A stretch of DNA of 64,000 bases from CAIWAH01 sp964602595 (lineage in GTDB: Bacteria > Verrucomicrobiota > Verrucomicrobiia > Limisphaerales > UBA9464). This document shows positions 41,273-50,652 of the stretch, one piece after another (positions within the stretch are counted from its first letter, which is position 1; the number at the start of each line of letters is the position of its first letter). Below the pieces are notes generated by a model. It ran no database searches. It worked only from the letters and a program-made list of their open reading frames with translations, and was not told where the DNA came from. The stretch spans positions 62,001 to 126,000 of the forward strand of contig CAZRRO010000013.1 in the NCBI GenBank assembly GCA_964602595.1, in the 5' to 3' direction. The translations under genes were made by a program, and so were the position numbers.

Positions 41273-43267
41273 TCACGGGATGCTGACCGTGGTCACCACG
41301 TTGTTCGCCGCGCTGTAGGTGTAGCCCGTCTTTGCCAAGCCGGTGATGGTGAAGGTCACCCCGCCATTCACCGTGAAGGTATTCGAGGTCAGTGTGACCT
41401 TGCCCGCGCTGCTACCGGAACTGGCGGTGGTTCCGGATTTCGTTCCGCTCACCGCACCCGAAAACGTCCCGGTGACGGCCACCCCGCCCACCGTGGCGCC
41501 GTTTTGGTCCACAACCGTTACCACCGCCTTGGCGGTGTATTTGCCCTTGGAAAGGCTCTTGGTCAGGGCAATGGACTTGACCTTCACGACCTTGGCCGGC
41601 GCGCTGACCGTGATGGCCTTGGTAGCCGCGGCGGTGCCGCCACCGTTGTCGGTGACTGTCAGGGTCGCGGTGCAGGTGCCCGCCGTGGAATAGGTCTTGT
41701 TGACCGCCACACCGGTGCCAGTCGTGCCGTCGCCGAAGTTCCACGCGTAGCTGGCGATGGTGCCATCCGGGTCCGCCGAACCGGCGCCGCTGAAGGCGAC
41801 CGTAACCGGCGCTGTCCCGCTGGTCGGGGTCGCCGTGATCACGGCGGTCGGCAGGGCATTCGGGGTCCCCACGGTGCCGGTGACCGTGTATTGGCCGAGC
41901 GAACCGTAATCGGAATAGCCCGTTCCCAGCGGATCGCCGAGCCCCGTGCCGCCGACGGTGAGGTAATAGGTCCCCGCATTCAGGGTGCCAGTAAACGCTG
42001 CGTTCAGGGCCGCGGTGGGATTGGAGGTGCCGAGCAGGACGCCGTTGGCATCCCGCAGTTCAGCCACGACATCGAGGTTCGGGCCGGTCGCCACCGGGTC
42101 CACGCTCAGCGTCACCGCCGAGGTTCCCGCCAAGGCAAATGAATGCACGTCCACATCGGCCGCGGTTTCGATCACTCCGGAGCCGCTCAGGCTGGCGCTA
42201 CCCGACAGCGGGGTAGCGGTCACCGCCGCGTTGCCGTGGTCATCCGCCCGGGTCGGCAGGCCGTAGGTGTTGATGACCGCGAGGTCATTCTGGGCGTTGT
42301 TGGCCCCGAGGTATTCGCCGCGGCTCCACTGGGACAGGTTTTGGTAATAGCCCACGCCCATGATCGGCGCCCAACCGGTCGCGCCGCTGCCATGGCCGGA
42401 GTAATAGCCGACGCTGGCAGTGCCGTCGTGGTTCAGGCCCAGGTTGTGCCCCGCCTCATGTGAAGCCGCCTCGGCGATGTTCTTCGCGCTCCAGCCCAGA
42501 TTCTCCGGGAAAACGAGCGCGGGCTTATAAGTGTCGCCCACATCGTCAAACGTCCCGACATAGGCGATGCCGCCATAGGCGCCCCAATATTGGCTGATCG
42601 GACTCACCAGGACACGCGTGCCGAATACCGTGTCGGCCGTCGAACTTCGGGTCAGCAGGTCTTCGCTCGCCAGCTCGGTGGTTACGTCCACGTCAAATGG
42701 CGCATAATCCTCGGCCACGCGTTGCCAGACCTCGATGATCAGGCTGCGTTCGCCGTCGCCAAACACGCCCGGGTTGCCGTCGGTATCGAAGACCGGCGCC
42801 ACGATATTTGCGCCGGCGTTGTAGTTCGCGGTCCAAGCATTGCCGCTCATCGTCCGCCCCGTGAAGTCGAGATAGATCGTCCGGCTGGCGCCCGGGCGGC
42901 TGTGCAGCACGAACGCATCGGCCGGCGCAATTGCCGCCGGCAGGGCGGGCGCCGGGGCCGTCAGGGCGGGTGCGGGATCGGTGTAAAGCAGACGACCGGA
43001 ACGATCCACTTCCAGCTCACGATCCTGGAGCAGCAGCACGCGCAGCTGGGCGCCATTCAGGCCGTAGGCAGATGCCACGCTCGGCAAATGCTCCCGCAGT
43101 TCATCCACGGCCACCTGCCCGCGGCGATTTTCCGTCAACCGAACCTTCGGGAAGCGGACCGAACCCGACCCCCTTTCTGGTCCGGCTAAGGCCGGGAAGT
43201 GGAATCCAAGGGCGAGCGCTGTCACCAGAGGTGCCAGCCGGGTGAGGGTATTTCGAGCAGCCTTCAT
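41273..43267 (-). CDS. Secreted zinc metalloprotease with one PKD domain (paralogue B)
   Basis: 664 aa, signal peptide near LALGFHFPALAG. Same order as its neighbour: propeptide-like part, RVAEDYAPFDVDVTTE, zinc site HEAGHNLGLNHDG, the GSLGQYTVTG beta-module, one PKD domain (SADPDGTIASYAWNFGDG) and a C-terminal Ig-like module (TGYTYSAANNVVTTVSI). Relative to paralogue A it lacks one PKD repeat, showing a tandem duplication followed by domain gain or loss. Each copy has its own terminator. Confidence 0.93.
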   Translation of the reverse strand: MKAARNTLTRLAPLVTALALGFHFPALAGPERGSGSVRFPKVRLTENRRGQVAVDELREHLPSVASAYGLNGAQLRVLLLQDRELEVDRSGRLLYTDPAPALTAPAPALPAAIAPADAFVLHSRPGASRTIYLDFTGRTMSGNAWTANYNAGANIVAPVFDTDGNPGVFGDGERSLIIEVWQRVAEDYAPFDVDVTTELASEDLLTRSSTADTVFGTRVLVSPISQYWGAYGGIAYVGTFDDVGDTYKPALVFPENLGWSAKNIAEAASHEAGHNLGLNHDGTASVGYYSGHGSGATGWAPIMGVGYYQNLSQWSRGEYLGANNAQNDLAVINTYGLPTRADDHGNAAVTATPLSGSASLSGSGVIETAADVDVHSFALAGTSAVTLSVDPVATGPNLDVVAELRDANGVLLGTSNPTAALNAAFTGTLNAGTYYLTVGGTGLGDPLGTGYSDYGSLGQYTVTGTVGTPNALPTAVITATPTSGTAPVTVAFSGAGSADPDGTIASYAWNFGDGTTGTGVAVNKTYSTAGTCTATLTVTDNGGGTAAATKAITVSAPAKVVKVKSIALTKSLSKGKYTAKAVVTVVDQNGATVGGVAVTGTFSGAVSGTKSGTTASSGSSAGKVTLTSNTFTVNGGVTFTITGLAKTGYTYSAANNVVTTVSIP

Positions 43268-43357
43268 AAAGCGCCCTACTTTGCCGAAGTGTCGCCCGGT
43301 CCGAGAATAGCCAAATCCAACTACACCCTCGCTTGGCGCCGGCGCCCAAGGACCACC

Positions 43358-44425
43358 CTACTTCCGTTTCGCCGTCCAACCCGTGCTCGTCGGGTTGCCG
43401 TCCATGGTCGTGTCCGTCTTTCCGGTCAGTTTTCCGCCCTCAAACGTGCCGGTCATTTTGTAAATCATTGCGGTGCCGCCCTCGCGGTCGCGTTTGATGA
43501 TCCAGCTAACCTTGTTCCCCTCCACCTTGCCTTCCTGGATTTCGAGGAACTTGCCCGCCTGTTCTCCCCGGGCGACCCGGCCCGTGAGCGTGTTGCCGTC
43601 CTGCCGCAACGAAGCCGGGAAATCGATCGGCTGCCCGTCGGGGCCGGGAATGGTCAGCACCCAATCCCCGGTCAGGCTGCCCGCAGCCGCGGCGGGAGCC
43701 GACACCGGCGCATCACCCACGATGGCCGCCAGCTTCGCCTCGATGGCTTCCGCCCATATGGCATAACCCTTCGGCGACAGGTGCAGGTAATCGGGCATCA
43801 GCTCCTTGGGCATCGTGCCGTCGTCGTTGAGGAACTGGTGGCCGAAATCCACCCAGAACACGTTCTGCTCGTCGGCGGCCCGCCGCAGCACCTGGTTGAT
43901 CTGCGCCAGCTTGCCCCGCTGGACGCTGAAATTTTCACTCCGCGGGAAGATCGCCACCAACAGCACCTTCGTGTCCGGCAGGGTCGCGCGCAGCTTGGCC
44001 ACGATGGCGCGGACGCCTTCGACGATCTGCTCCGGGGTGTTGTCCTCGCCGTTCGAATTGTTCGTGCCAATCATGACCACCGCCGCCTTGGGCTTGAGAC
44101 CGGCCAAGTTGCCATTTTCGAGCCGCCAAAGAACGTGCTGCGTGCGGTCGCCGCCGATGCCGAGGTTAATGGCCTTGCGGTGGGCATAGTATTTCGCCCA
44201 AACCTCCTTGCCCTCTCCTTCCCAGCCCTGCGTGATCGAATCGCCGATGAAGATCACCTGCGACTGCGTCCCGAGCGTGGCGACGTTCGTGTTGAAGGAG
44301 GCGTGCCGGTCCTGCCACCACTTGTCCGGCCGCCGCGCGGGCTCAGTGGCGGAATGGGCGAAGGCGGAGGCGAAGGCAAACTGGAAGCCGGCCAGCATGC
44401 CGGCCAAGGCGAAGGATCTGTTCAT
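43358..44425 (-). CDS. Secreted SGNH/GDSL hydrolase with a C-terminal beta domain
   Basis: 355 aa from ATG 44425 (MNRSFALAGMLAGFQFAF), with a signal peptide. The four SGNH blocks are present: FIGDSITQGW (Ser), GIGGDRTQ (Gly), IGTNNSNG (Asn), and DYLHLSPKGY with Asp and His. The region is closest to platelet-activating-factor acetylhydrolase-like esterases acting on acetylated sugars. About 110 C-terminal residues (LTGDWVLTIPG to STGWTAKRK) form a lipocalin-like or DUF-type beta domain. A frame extending upstream to 44902 overlaps the divergent ArsR gene and is rejected. Confidence 0.92.
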   Translation of the reverse strand: MNRSFALAGMLAGFQFAFASAFAHSATEPARRPDKWWQDRHASFNTNVATLGTQSQVIFIGDSITQGWEGEGKEVWAKYYAHRKAINLGIGGDRTQHVLWRLENGNLAGLKPKAAVVMIGTNNSNGEDNTPEQIVEGVRAIVAKLRATLPDTKVLLVAIFPRSENFSVQRGKLAQINQVLRRAADEQNVFWVDFGHQFLNDDGTMPKELMPDYLHLSPKGYAIWAEAIEAKLAAIVGDAPVSAPAAAAGSLTGDWVLTIPGPDGQPIDFPASLRQDGNTLTGRVARGEQAGKFLEIQEGKVEGNKVSWIIKRDREGGTAMIYKMTGTFEGGKLTGKTDTTMDGNPTSTGWTAKRK

Positions 44426-44675
44426 GGCGTGAAGCAAAATGAGGAACTGAGCGGAGACTGGCCGTGAACAGGTCTTTGGCAAGTTTCGCCTCTGGGTCCG
44501 CCGTTCCGGTGGGGCCAGCCAGCGCTTCGAGACAGTGCCCCATCGCCCTATCGTCCGCTCGGAGTGTAAGCGAGGACCGAGGAGAGGAGGGCTTTCGGAA
44601 TTTCCGCGGCCACGCCGAGGGCCACCCTTCGCCCCCGGGCCAGAACGGCACTTGCCCGGCTGGCAGGGAATCCGA

Positions 44676-44999
44676 ATGTTCACCCAGATGTCGAACCCCA
44701 CGGCCCGCAACGCGCGGCGGATCGCCCTGCTCAAGGCGCTGGCCCACCCTTCCCGGCTGGCCATCGCCGACGCCTTGCAGGATGGCGAACGCTGTGTCCG
44801 GGAACTCACCGAGTTGGTCGGCGCCGACATTTCGACGGTCTCCAAGCACCTCAGCCTGATGCGCGCCGCCGGCCTGCTGGCGACCGAGAAGCGCGGGCTC
44901 AACGTATTCTACCGCCTGAAGTGCCCCTGCCTGCTGAACTTCTTCGAGTGCGTGGACGGCCTCGTCCCGGAACCGCCCCCGAAGGCGGCCCGCCCGTGA
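44676..44999 (+). CDS. ArsR-family winged-helix regulator
   Basis: 107 aa from ATG 44676, with AGGGAA about 8 bases upstream as a ribosome site; a second ATG is at 44688. The winged helix spans most of the protein: LKALAHPSRLAIADALQDG, recognition helix ADISTVSKHLSLMRAAGLL, and a beta-wing ATEKRGLNVFYRL. The C-terminal CPCLLNFFECVDG holds three cysteines, which could bind metal or respond to redox. It is divergent from the SGNH hydrolase and convergent with kdsD. The target is unknown. Confidence 0.9.
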   Translation: MFTQMSNPTARNARRIALLKALAHPSRLAIADALQDGERCVRELTELVGADISTVSKHLSLMRAAGLLATEKRGLNVFYRLKCPCLLNFFECVDGLVPEPPPKAARP

Positions 45000-45039
45000 T
45001 GCCGGGCGCGACGTAGGCGCCATGCAGCGGTCCCGACGG

Positions 45040-46011
45040 CTACATCAGCTTCAGCTTGGGCAAGTCCTGCGAGTCCACCAAGCCCACGGGTTCGCGGAGG
45101 GCATTCACCACGATCAGGTCGTCGATGTTCCGCTCGTTGAAGATCCGGACCGCCTCCGCCGCCAAGGCGTCGTCGCGGATGCTGACCGGCCCGGGGGTCA
45201 TCACATCCTTCAGCACCCGGGTCAGCGCCTGATCGTCCGCGGCCATTCGGCGGCGGAGGTCGCCGTCCGTGAAGACGCCGGCCAGCTTGCCGCGACGGTC
45301 CACGACGGCGACCGAACCGGACTTGGCGCGGGTCATCACGAGCAAGGCTTCCTTCACGGTCAGGGTGGCCGGGGCAACGGCGTTACGCTCACCACGGCGC
45401 ATGATGTCCCCGACCTTCAGCAGCATGGCCCGGCCGATAGCGCCGGCGGGATGACGCTGGGCGAAATCCTTCACCTTGAAACCGCGCGCATCCATCACGG
45501 CCATCGCCAGCGCATCGCCGAGCACCAGAGTCGCGGTGGTGCTGGAAGTCGGCGCCAGGTTGAAGGGACAGGCTTCCTTCGGCACCCGGCAGTTCAGGAC
45601 CACGTCGGCGTGGCTGCCCAGGGTGGACTTCGGCCCGCCCGTCAGCGCGATGATCCGGACACCGAACCGCTTGAGGGCCGGCAGCAGGTGGATGAGTTCC
45701 TCCGATTCCCCCGAATAGCTGAGCGCCAGCACGACATCGCCCTCATTCACGATGCCCAGGTCGCCATGCAAGGCGTCCACCGAATCCAGGACCACAGCCG
45801 GCGTCCCGGTGCTGCTGAGGGTTGCGGCGATCTTCCGGCCGATGTTGCCCGACTTGCCGATGCCGACGACGACCAGCTTGCGGCCCTGCGCCATTGCCGC
45901 GACGACGAGGTCCACTGCCCGCCCGAAGTTCGCATCCAAGGCGGCTTGGACGGCTTTCAGCGCGGCGATTTCTGTGGCGAAGACGTCCCGGGCGCGAGCG
46001 AGGTGCGACAT
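45040..46011 (-). CDS. kdsD: D-arabinose 5-phosphate isomerase KdsD/KpsF
   Basis: 323 aa. It interconverts D-ribulose 5-phosphate and D-arabinose 5-phosphate, the first step to Kdo of lipopolysaccharide. The SIS domain has VVGIGKSGNIGRKIAATLSS, LSYSGESEEL and the APTSSTTATLVLGDALA block. Two CBS domains follow (MRRGERNAV..., VMTPGPVSIRDD). Length and motifs are standard. This supports a Gram-negative envelope with Kdo. Neighbours show no other Kdo gene. Confidence 0.95.
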   Translation of the reverse strand: MSHLARARDVFATEIAALKAVQAALDANFGRAVDLVVAAMAQGRKLVVVGIGKSGNIGRKIAATLSSTGTPAVVLDSVDALHGDLGIVNEGDVVLALSYSGESEELIHLLPALKRFGVRIIALTGGPKSTLGSHADVVLNCRVPKEACPFNLAPTSSTTATLVLGDALAMAVMDARGFKVKDFAQRHPAGAIGRAMLLKVGDIMRRGERNAVAPATLTVKEALLVMTRAKSGSVAVVDRRGKLAGVFTDGDLRRRMAADDQALTRVLKDVMTPGPVSIRDDALAAEAVRIFNERNIDDLIVVNALREPVGLVDSQDLPKLKLM

Positions 46012-46077
46012 GCCCAGACAGATGGCGGACGCCGGCGGGCGAAGGAAGCCCGAATTGGCACCGTCCCCGGCAAGGCA

Positions 46078-48582
46078 TCAGGGAACAACCCGAACCCGGA
46101 GAAAACTGCTGGGGTCCGCCCCCACCGGCACCAACCAGACTCCGGTGGTAGCCGTGGCGGTCCATTCGGTGTCCGGCAGGTCCGCCCACGGCCCCGCGAC
46201 TGCCGGCGATACCTGGAGCCGATAGGTGCGCCCGATGACGCTCGACCAGGTGAGGGTCATTCCCGCGGCGTCCAGCCCAAGGCTGGAACGCAGGACCGAC
46301 CGCGAATCACCGGGGTCGGTGCCGGCCACGCGTTCGTCCGCCTCGGACATTCCGTCGCCATCCGCATCCTCGCCCGAGTCATCCTGCACGGTGATCGTCA
46401 GCGGCACGTCGAGGAACAGACCGTTCGCGTCCATCGCCCGGACCCGGACTTGCAATTCCGGCGTGGCCTCGTGGTCCATCGGCTCCGCCGTGAGCAGCCG
46501 CCCATCGGCCACGGTGACGCGTCCATTGTCGCGGTCGCCTTCACCGGCCAGCAGGCGATAACTCACCGCCCCGTCAGCCGCGGCCGACAGCTCGCCCACC
46601 AAACTGCCCGCCGGCTGGTTTTCCGCGACCGTGCCCGGCGTGAGTTGGACCGCAGCCGGACCGTTCGTGCCAAGGAGGGCAAGCAAACCGCGGGCATTGA
46701 CCGGCTGGATCGTCGTGCGGTTGGTGGCGACGTAGTTCACCACCCCTTCGTAAAGCCGCCACATTTCGGCGGTTTCCGCGGCGGCCAGCAGCGGAGACTT
46801 CCGGTCCAGATTCCAGGGGGGGCTCAGGCGGTGAAGGTAGGTCGTGAGCCAGGCGGAATCCTGCGCGAAGAAGTCGTTGTCGTGCATCTTCACGCCCACG
46901 AACCACGGGGCCGCCCCACCGTTGGTGGCGGTGGCGTGCGCGCGCGCAAACGCATCGGCGATGATCCGGGCCGGTTCCTGATTGGTCTTCTCAAACAGCC
47001 GCAAGTCGTCGTGCTCGGGCTTCTGGCGCAAACCGAGGCGGTTGGCGCCAAGGTTCAGGGCCCGCCCGTGATTCACCTGGAACCGGGCGCCGTAGTCGCG
47101 GAACACGCCGGTCACCGCCTCGGCAATGCCCGCGTCGCTCTCCGCGCCCACAATGAAGGGCGCATAGCCGGCCAGCGCCGCGAGCTTCGTGTAGCCGCCC
47201 GGGGCGGCAGTGGGTTGCCCCGTGGTCAGGTCGAGGCCGTGGGTTTCGTAGTTCTGCACGAGGGCGGTCACCTCGGCGGCGGTGCGGCTGCTCAGCGACT
47301 GCCAATCGAAGCCGGTCCGATAGGGCAACGGCGGCCGGGTATGGTAGGACAAGGCGACCATCGGCGAATTGGTCAGCCGCCCCAGCAATTGGGGAAAGTC
47401 GCGCTCGTAGAGGTCCACTATCCAGGTGGTCAGGAAGACGTCCACCGGCACCTGCAACCGTTCGTGCAGTTCGAGGATGCGCCCCAGCGTGGCCGCGCTG
47501 AGCTCGGGATAGGCAAAGTCCTGCGTGTTGATCGAAAAGGTGACGAAGTCCTGGCCGGTGGCGGTCGGCGGGGTGTTGGTCGCTTCTCCCGCCACCACTA
47601 CCGCGCCACCCTTGAGATAGACGGCTCCGCGGCTGGCGAACTGGGTTTGCCAGAGCTGATGCGCCTCCTCGAGTTGGACCACCTCGATCTCGCCGGCGTC
47701 CCGCAGGGCGACGATCTGATCTAGCAGCGGGTTGAACGTGCCGGCCAGCCACCCGGGCTTGGTGAAGTCCGACTGCGCGAGCACGAGCCCGGTCGTCCAC
47801 AGGTGCTCCGACGGTAGGGTTCCCGCCGCGACGAGGGGAATCAGGTTGGTCACTGCCAGCGGGCTCTTCTGCGAATCGGCGAACGACGACCACGTTCCGA
47901 ACGCGGCGATGGATCCGGTGGCCGCGGGCGTGAAAAACGTGTTCGTGCCGTCGGGAAACCACATGCCGCTGGCGGCCACGTCATTACGGTGCTGGCCCGT
48001 GCCCTCGCCCATGAGCAGGCGCGGCCGCCAGACGTAAGCATCGGGAAATTTCCGGCTCGCCAGCCCTTCGCTGAACCGCGGCCAGTCCTGGTAGCCGGAG
48101 TCAGTCGGGTCCCACACGTGGCCGCCCACGACCGAGGACGGCTCCACACCCAGCAAGGTCAGCAAATACGCCACGTCCGCGTAGTTGTAGCCGTCGTTCT
48201 CGTGCGAATGCGGATCAACCTCCACACCGTAACCTTCCCGCAGCATCCGGACGACGTTGGTGCCGCCAGTCAGGGCCAGTAGCGTTGCGTCGGGTTGGTC
48301 CACTTCGTATGCCTTCACCGCGAGCAGGAAGTTCCAGTCGCTCTGCCAATTCCAGCGCAGGCCCCGTCCCGCCAGCCGGCCGGCCACATCCAGCAACGCC
48401 GCGCGTGACGCCGTGAAGGCAGCCTTGTCCGAGAGGTAATCGGGAGTGGCGGCGTGATGGGGATCCTCGCTGTGGACGGCAAGGGCGAACCGAACCGGCG
48501 GTGCCGCGGCCCCCGGCAAGGCCAGCAACAGTCCGCAAGCAAGGACAGGCATCAGCAGTTTGAAAATCGACAGTTTCACCAT
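46078..48582 (-). CDS. Large secreted protein with two cadherin/thrombospondin-like C-terminal modules
   Basis: 834 aa from ATG 48582 (MVKLSIFKLLMPVLACGLL), with a signal peptide ending near GAAA. The open frame continues upstream to 49950 but that part runs opposite to the TolC-like gene and is spurious. Residues from about 30 to 610 form a large unrecognised domain with HSEDPHH, VEVDPHSHENDGYNYAD and many Trp and Tyr; the pattern of His and Asp is reminiscent of polysaccharide deacetylase-like folds. Then come a cadherin-like module (VAENQPAGSLVGELSA), a calcium-binding EDADGDGMSEADE repeat, and a beta tail (TYRLQVSPAVAGPW). Likely a cell-surface or secreted polymer-active protein. Confidence 0.8.
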   Translation of the reverse strand: MVKLSIFKLLMPVLACGLLLALPGAAAPPVRFALAVHSEDPHHAATPDYLSDKAAFTASRAALLDVAGRLAGRGLRWNWQSDWNFLLAVKAYEVDQPDATLLALTGGTNVVRMLREGYGVEVDPHSHENDGYNYADVAYLLTLLGVEPSSVVGGHVWDPTDSGYQDWPRFSEGLASRKFPDAYVWRPRLLMGEGTGQHRNDVAASGMWFPDGTNTFFTPAATGSIAAFGTWSSFADSQKSPLAVTNLIPLVAAGTLPSEHLWTTGLVLAQSDFTKPGWLAGTFNPLLDQIVALRDAGEIEVVQLEEAHQLWQTQFASRGAVYLKGGAVVVAGEATNTPPTATGQDFVTFSINTQDFAYPELSAATLGRILELHERLQVPVDVFLTTWIVDLYERDFPQLLGRLTNSPMVALSYHTRPPLPYRTGFDWQSLSSRTAAEVTALVQNYETHGLDLTTGQPTAAPGGYTKLAALAGYAPFIVGAESDAGIAEAVTGVFRDYGARFQVNHGRALNLGANRLGLRQKPEHDDLRLFEKTNQEPARIIADAFARAHATATNGGAAPWFVGVKMHDNDFFAQDSAWLTTYLHRLSPPWNLDRKSPLLAAAETAEMWRLYEGVVNYVATNRTTIQPVNARGLLALLGTNGPAAVQLTPGTVAENQPAGSLVGELSAAADGAVSYRLLAGEGDRDNGRVTVADGRLLTAEPMDHEATPELQVRVRAMDANGLFLDVPLTITVQDDSGEDADGDGMSEADERVAGTDPGDSRSVLRSSLGLDAAGMTLTWSSVIGRTYRLQVSPAVAGPWADLPDTEWTATATTGVWLVPVGADPSSFLRVRVVP

Positions 48583-48894
48583 GTTTTCCGCTCCGTGGCA
48601 CCTTACAGACGGTGTCCGGATTGCCAACTGGGCGACCCGCGCCCTGCCGCAGGCGGAGGACGCGGCTGGCACGCCTCCGGCCCAAGGTGCGGTCCGCATC
48701 TTGCGGGCAGAGGCCGCGGGCTGGCCGCGAATCAGGGATGCGATGTATTCTCGCCCACTGGGAGCCTCGCGGCGCAGCACGGTGTCGGTGCCAATCCCGC
48801 ACTCCTTGGGTGGGCAATCCCCGTTTCCCAATTGGCACGGATTACTGTTTGAACAAACCGTCTGCCGTCGAGTCCACTGCCGGTCCCTAAGCGC
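48583..48894. other. Divergent intergenic region
   Basis: 312 bases separate the start of the secreted protein from the GTG of the TolC-like gene and must hold both promoters. No RNA gene, dyad of note or conserved ORF was seen. A TTGGCACGG near 48832 recalls a -24 box, but the -12 half is missing. Confidence 0.5.
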
Positions 48895-50652
48895 GTGAGT
48901 CCCCCACAACGCCCCCACATTCTGCGATTCCTGTCCGGCCTGCTGCTCGCGACCACCGTCGCCGGTTGCTCGTCGAAGTATTGGCGCAATTCCGCCGACA
49001 AGGAGGCCGCCCGGCTGATCCGGGAGAAGACCCCGGCGGTGCCCAACATGGACACCAACTTCACCGCGGAGGCGAAGGACCCGCTGCGCCTGGAGAATCT
49101 TCCGCTGGCCGCGGAACCTGAGGAATTCCTCGGCACCGAGGCCGAAGTTGAGCGCGGCGCCCGGGTGCTCGACCTCGACACGGCGATGGAATTGTCGGTG
49201 CGCCAAAGCCGGGAATTCCAAGGCCGCCGGGAACTGCTGTATCTGGAGGCGCTGGACCTGTCGCTGGCCCGCTGGCGGCTCAAGCCGATCGTCGGCTCCC
49301 GGGCCAATGCCGCCATCCAGAGCACCACGCCGGTGGTGGTCACCGGCCAAGACCCGATCACCGGCGAAACGGTCACGGCCGTCCGCAACGGCAACAAGCT
49401 GGCCACCGGCCGGGGGCTGTTCGGGGTCGACTGGCTGCTCGCGACGGGCGCCCGGTTGTCCGCCGATTTCACGGCGGATTTCCTGCGGTTTGTCGGGGGC
49501 AACGGCACGCCCAACACCGGTTCCCGGCTTGGCGGCACGCTGACCCAGCCGCTGCTGCGCGGCGCCGGATTCAAGGTTACCTTGGAGAGCCTGACCCAGG
49601 CTGAACGGAACCTGCTCTACGCGATGCGGGAGTTTGCCCAATACCGGCAAAACTTCACCGTCACGACAACGGGCGATTACTTCCAGGTGCTGCAGGCGCG
49701 CGACACGGCGCGGAACGCCTTCCTCGATTTGCAGCGGTCGCGCCAGAACGTGGCCCGGGAGCGCGCCTTTGCCGACGAAGGGCAACGGCCGCTGGCTTCC
49801 CTGGACCAATTCCGCCAAGCCGAGCTGAATTCCGAGACCCGCTGGCTGGAGGCATTGCGGGGCTACCGGGAGGCGTTGGATCGGTTCAAGATCAGCCTCG
49901 GGGTGCCCTTGGCCACGAAACTGGTGTTGGCCGACACCGAGTTGGCCCAACTCGCGATCCGCGAACCCGGCGTGCCCGTGGACGAGGCAATTGGCGTGGC
50001 CGTGGCCACCCGGCTGGATCTGCAGACGGCCAAGGAACGCCTTCAGGACGCCGAACGCCGGGTGCCCATCGCGAAGAACAGCCTGTTGCCGCAGGTGGAC
50101 GCGACGGCCTCCGCGGGCTTCGCCAGCAACAGCACCAACGGATTTGTGCTACCGGACCCGAAATTCAACAACTGGTCCGCCGGCCTGAACGTGGACCTAG
50201 GCCTCGACCGCAAGGCCCAGCGGAATGACTTCCGGCGGACGTTGATCCAGGTCGAGCAGACCCGGCGGCAGTTTGGCCTGGCCGTGGACAACGTCCGGCT
50301 GCAGGTCGCCAGCGACTGGCGCGCGCTGGAGCAGGCCAAGCGGAACTTCGAGAACGCCGAGATCGGCGTGAAGCTGGCCGAACGCCGGGTCGAGGAACAG
50401 GAACTCCGCATGCAACTGGGCCGTGGCCAGACCCGCGACCTGCTGGATGCCCAGGCCGACCTCAACAACGCCCGCAATGGCCGCACCGCCGCCGTGGTGA
50501 ACCACACGCTCGCGCGCCTCCGCTATTGGCGCGACATGGGCCTGCTCTTCGTCCGCGACGACGGTTCGTGGTATGAGGCACCGGTGCCGCCCGCCTCGAC
50601 CGAAACCAATTCCCCCGCCCTCAATCCGCCTGCTCCCGCCCTGAAGCCATGA
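48895..50652 (+). CDS. TolC-family outer-membrane efflux lipoprotein
   Basis: 585 aa, GTG start at 48895. The signal peptide ends in a lipobox VAGC. Long coiled-coil helices in two repeats (for example DTARNAFLDLQRSRQNVARERAF and NNARNGRTAAVVNHTLARLRY) and short strands for a trimeric barrel identify a TolC/OprM-type exit channel. The stop overlaps the next ATG (ATGA). With the HlyD-like and MacB-like genes it forms a complete tripartite pump. Confidence 0.9.
   Translation: MSPPQRPHILRFLSGLLLATTVAGCSSKYWRNSADKEAARLIREKTPAVPNMDTNFTAEAKDPLRLENLPLAAEPEEFLGTEAEVERGARVLDLDTAMELSVRQSREFQGRRELLYLEALDLSLARWRLKPIVGSRANAAIQSTTPVVVTGQDPITGETVTAVRNGNKLATGRGLFGVDWLLATGARLSADFTADFLRFVGGNGTPNTGSRLGGTLTQPLLRGAGFKVTLESLTQAERNLLYAMREFAQYRQNFTVTTTGDYFQVLQARDTARNAFLDLQRSRQNVARERAFADEGQRPLASLDQFRQAELNSETRWLEALRGYREALDRFKISLGVPLATKLVLADTELAQLAIREPGVPVDEAIGVAVATRLDLQTAKERLQDAERRVPIAKNSLLPQVDATASAGFASNSTNGFVLPDPKFNNWSAGLNVDLGLDRKAQRNDFRRTLIQVEQTRRQFGLAVDNVRLQVASDWRALEQAKRNFENAEIGVKLAERRVEEQELRMQLGRGQTRDLLDAQADLNNARNGRTAAVVNHTLARLRYWRDMGLLFVRDDGSWYEAPVPPASTETNSPALNPPAPALKP

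Noticed and set aside
43268..43357. Terminator after the SGNH hydrolase (GC-rich palindrome near 43335)
   Set aside because: The palindrome CTTGGCGCCGGCGCCCAAG is imperfect and no T-run follows on the minus strand.
48832..48848. Possible second sigma-54 promoter (TTGGCACGGATTACTG) ahead of the TolC-like gene
   Set aside because: The -12 GC element is missing at the right spacing.
48583..49950. N-terminal extension of the secreted protein to 1290 codons
   Set aside because: The added part is antisense to the TolC-like gene and the real start has a clear signal peptide at 48582.
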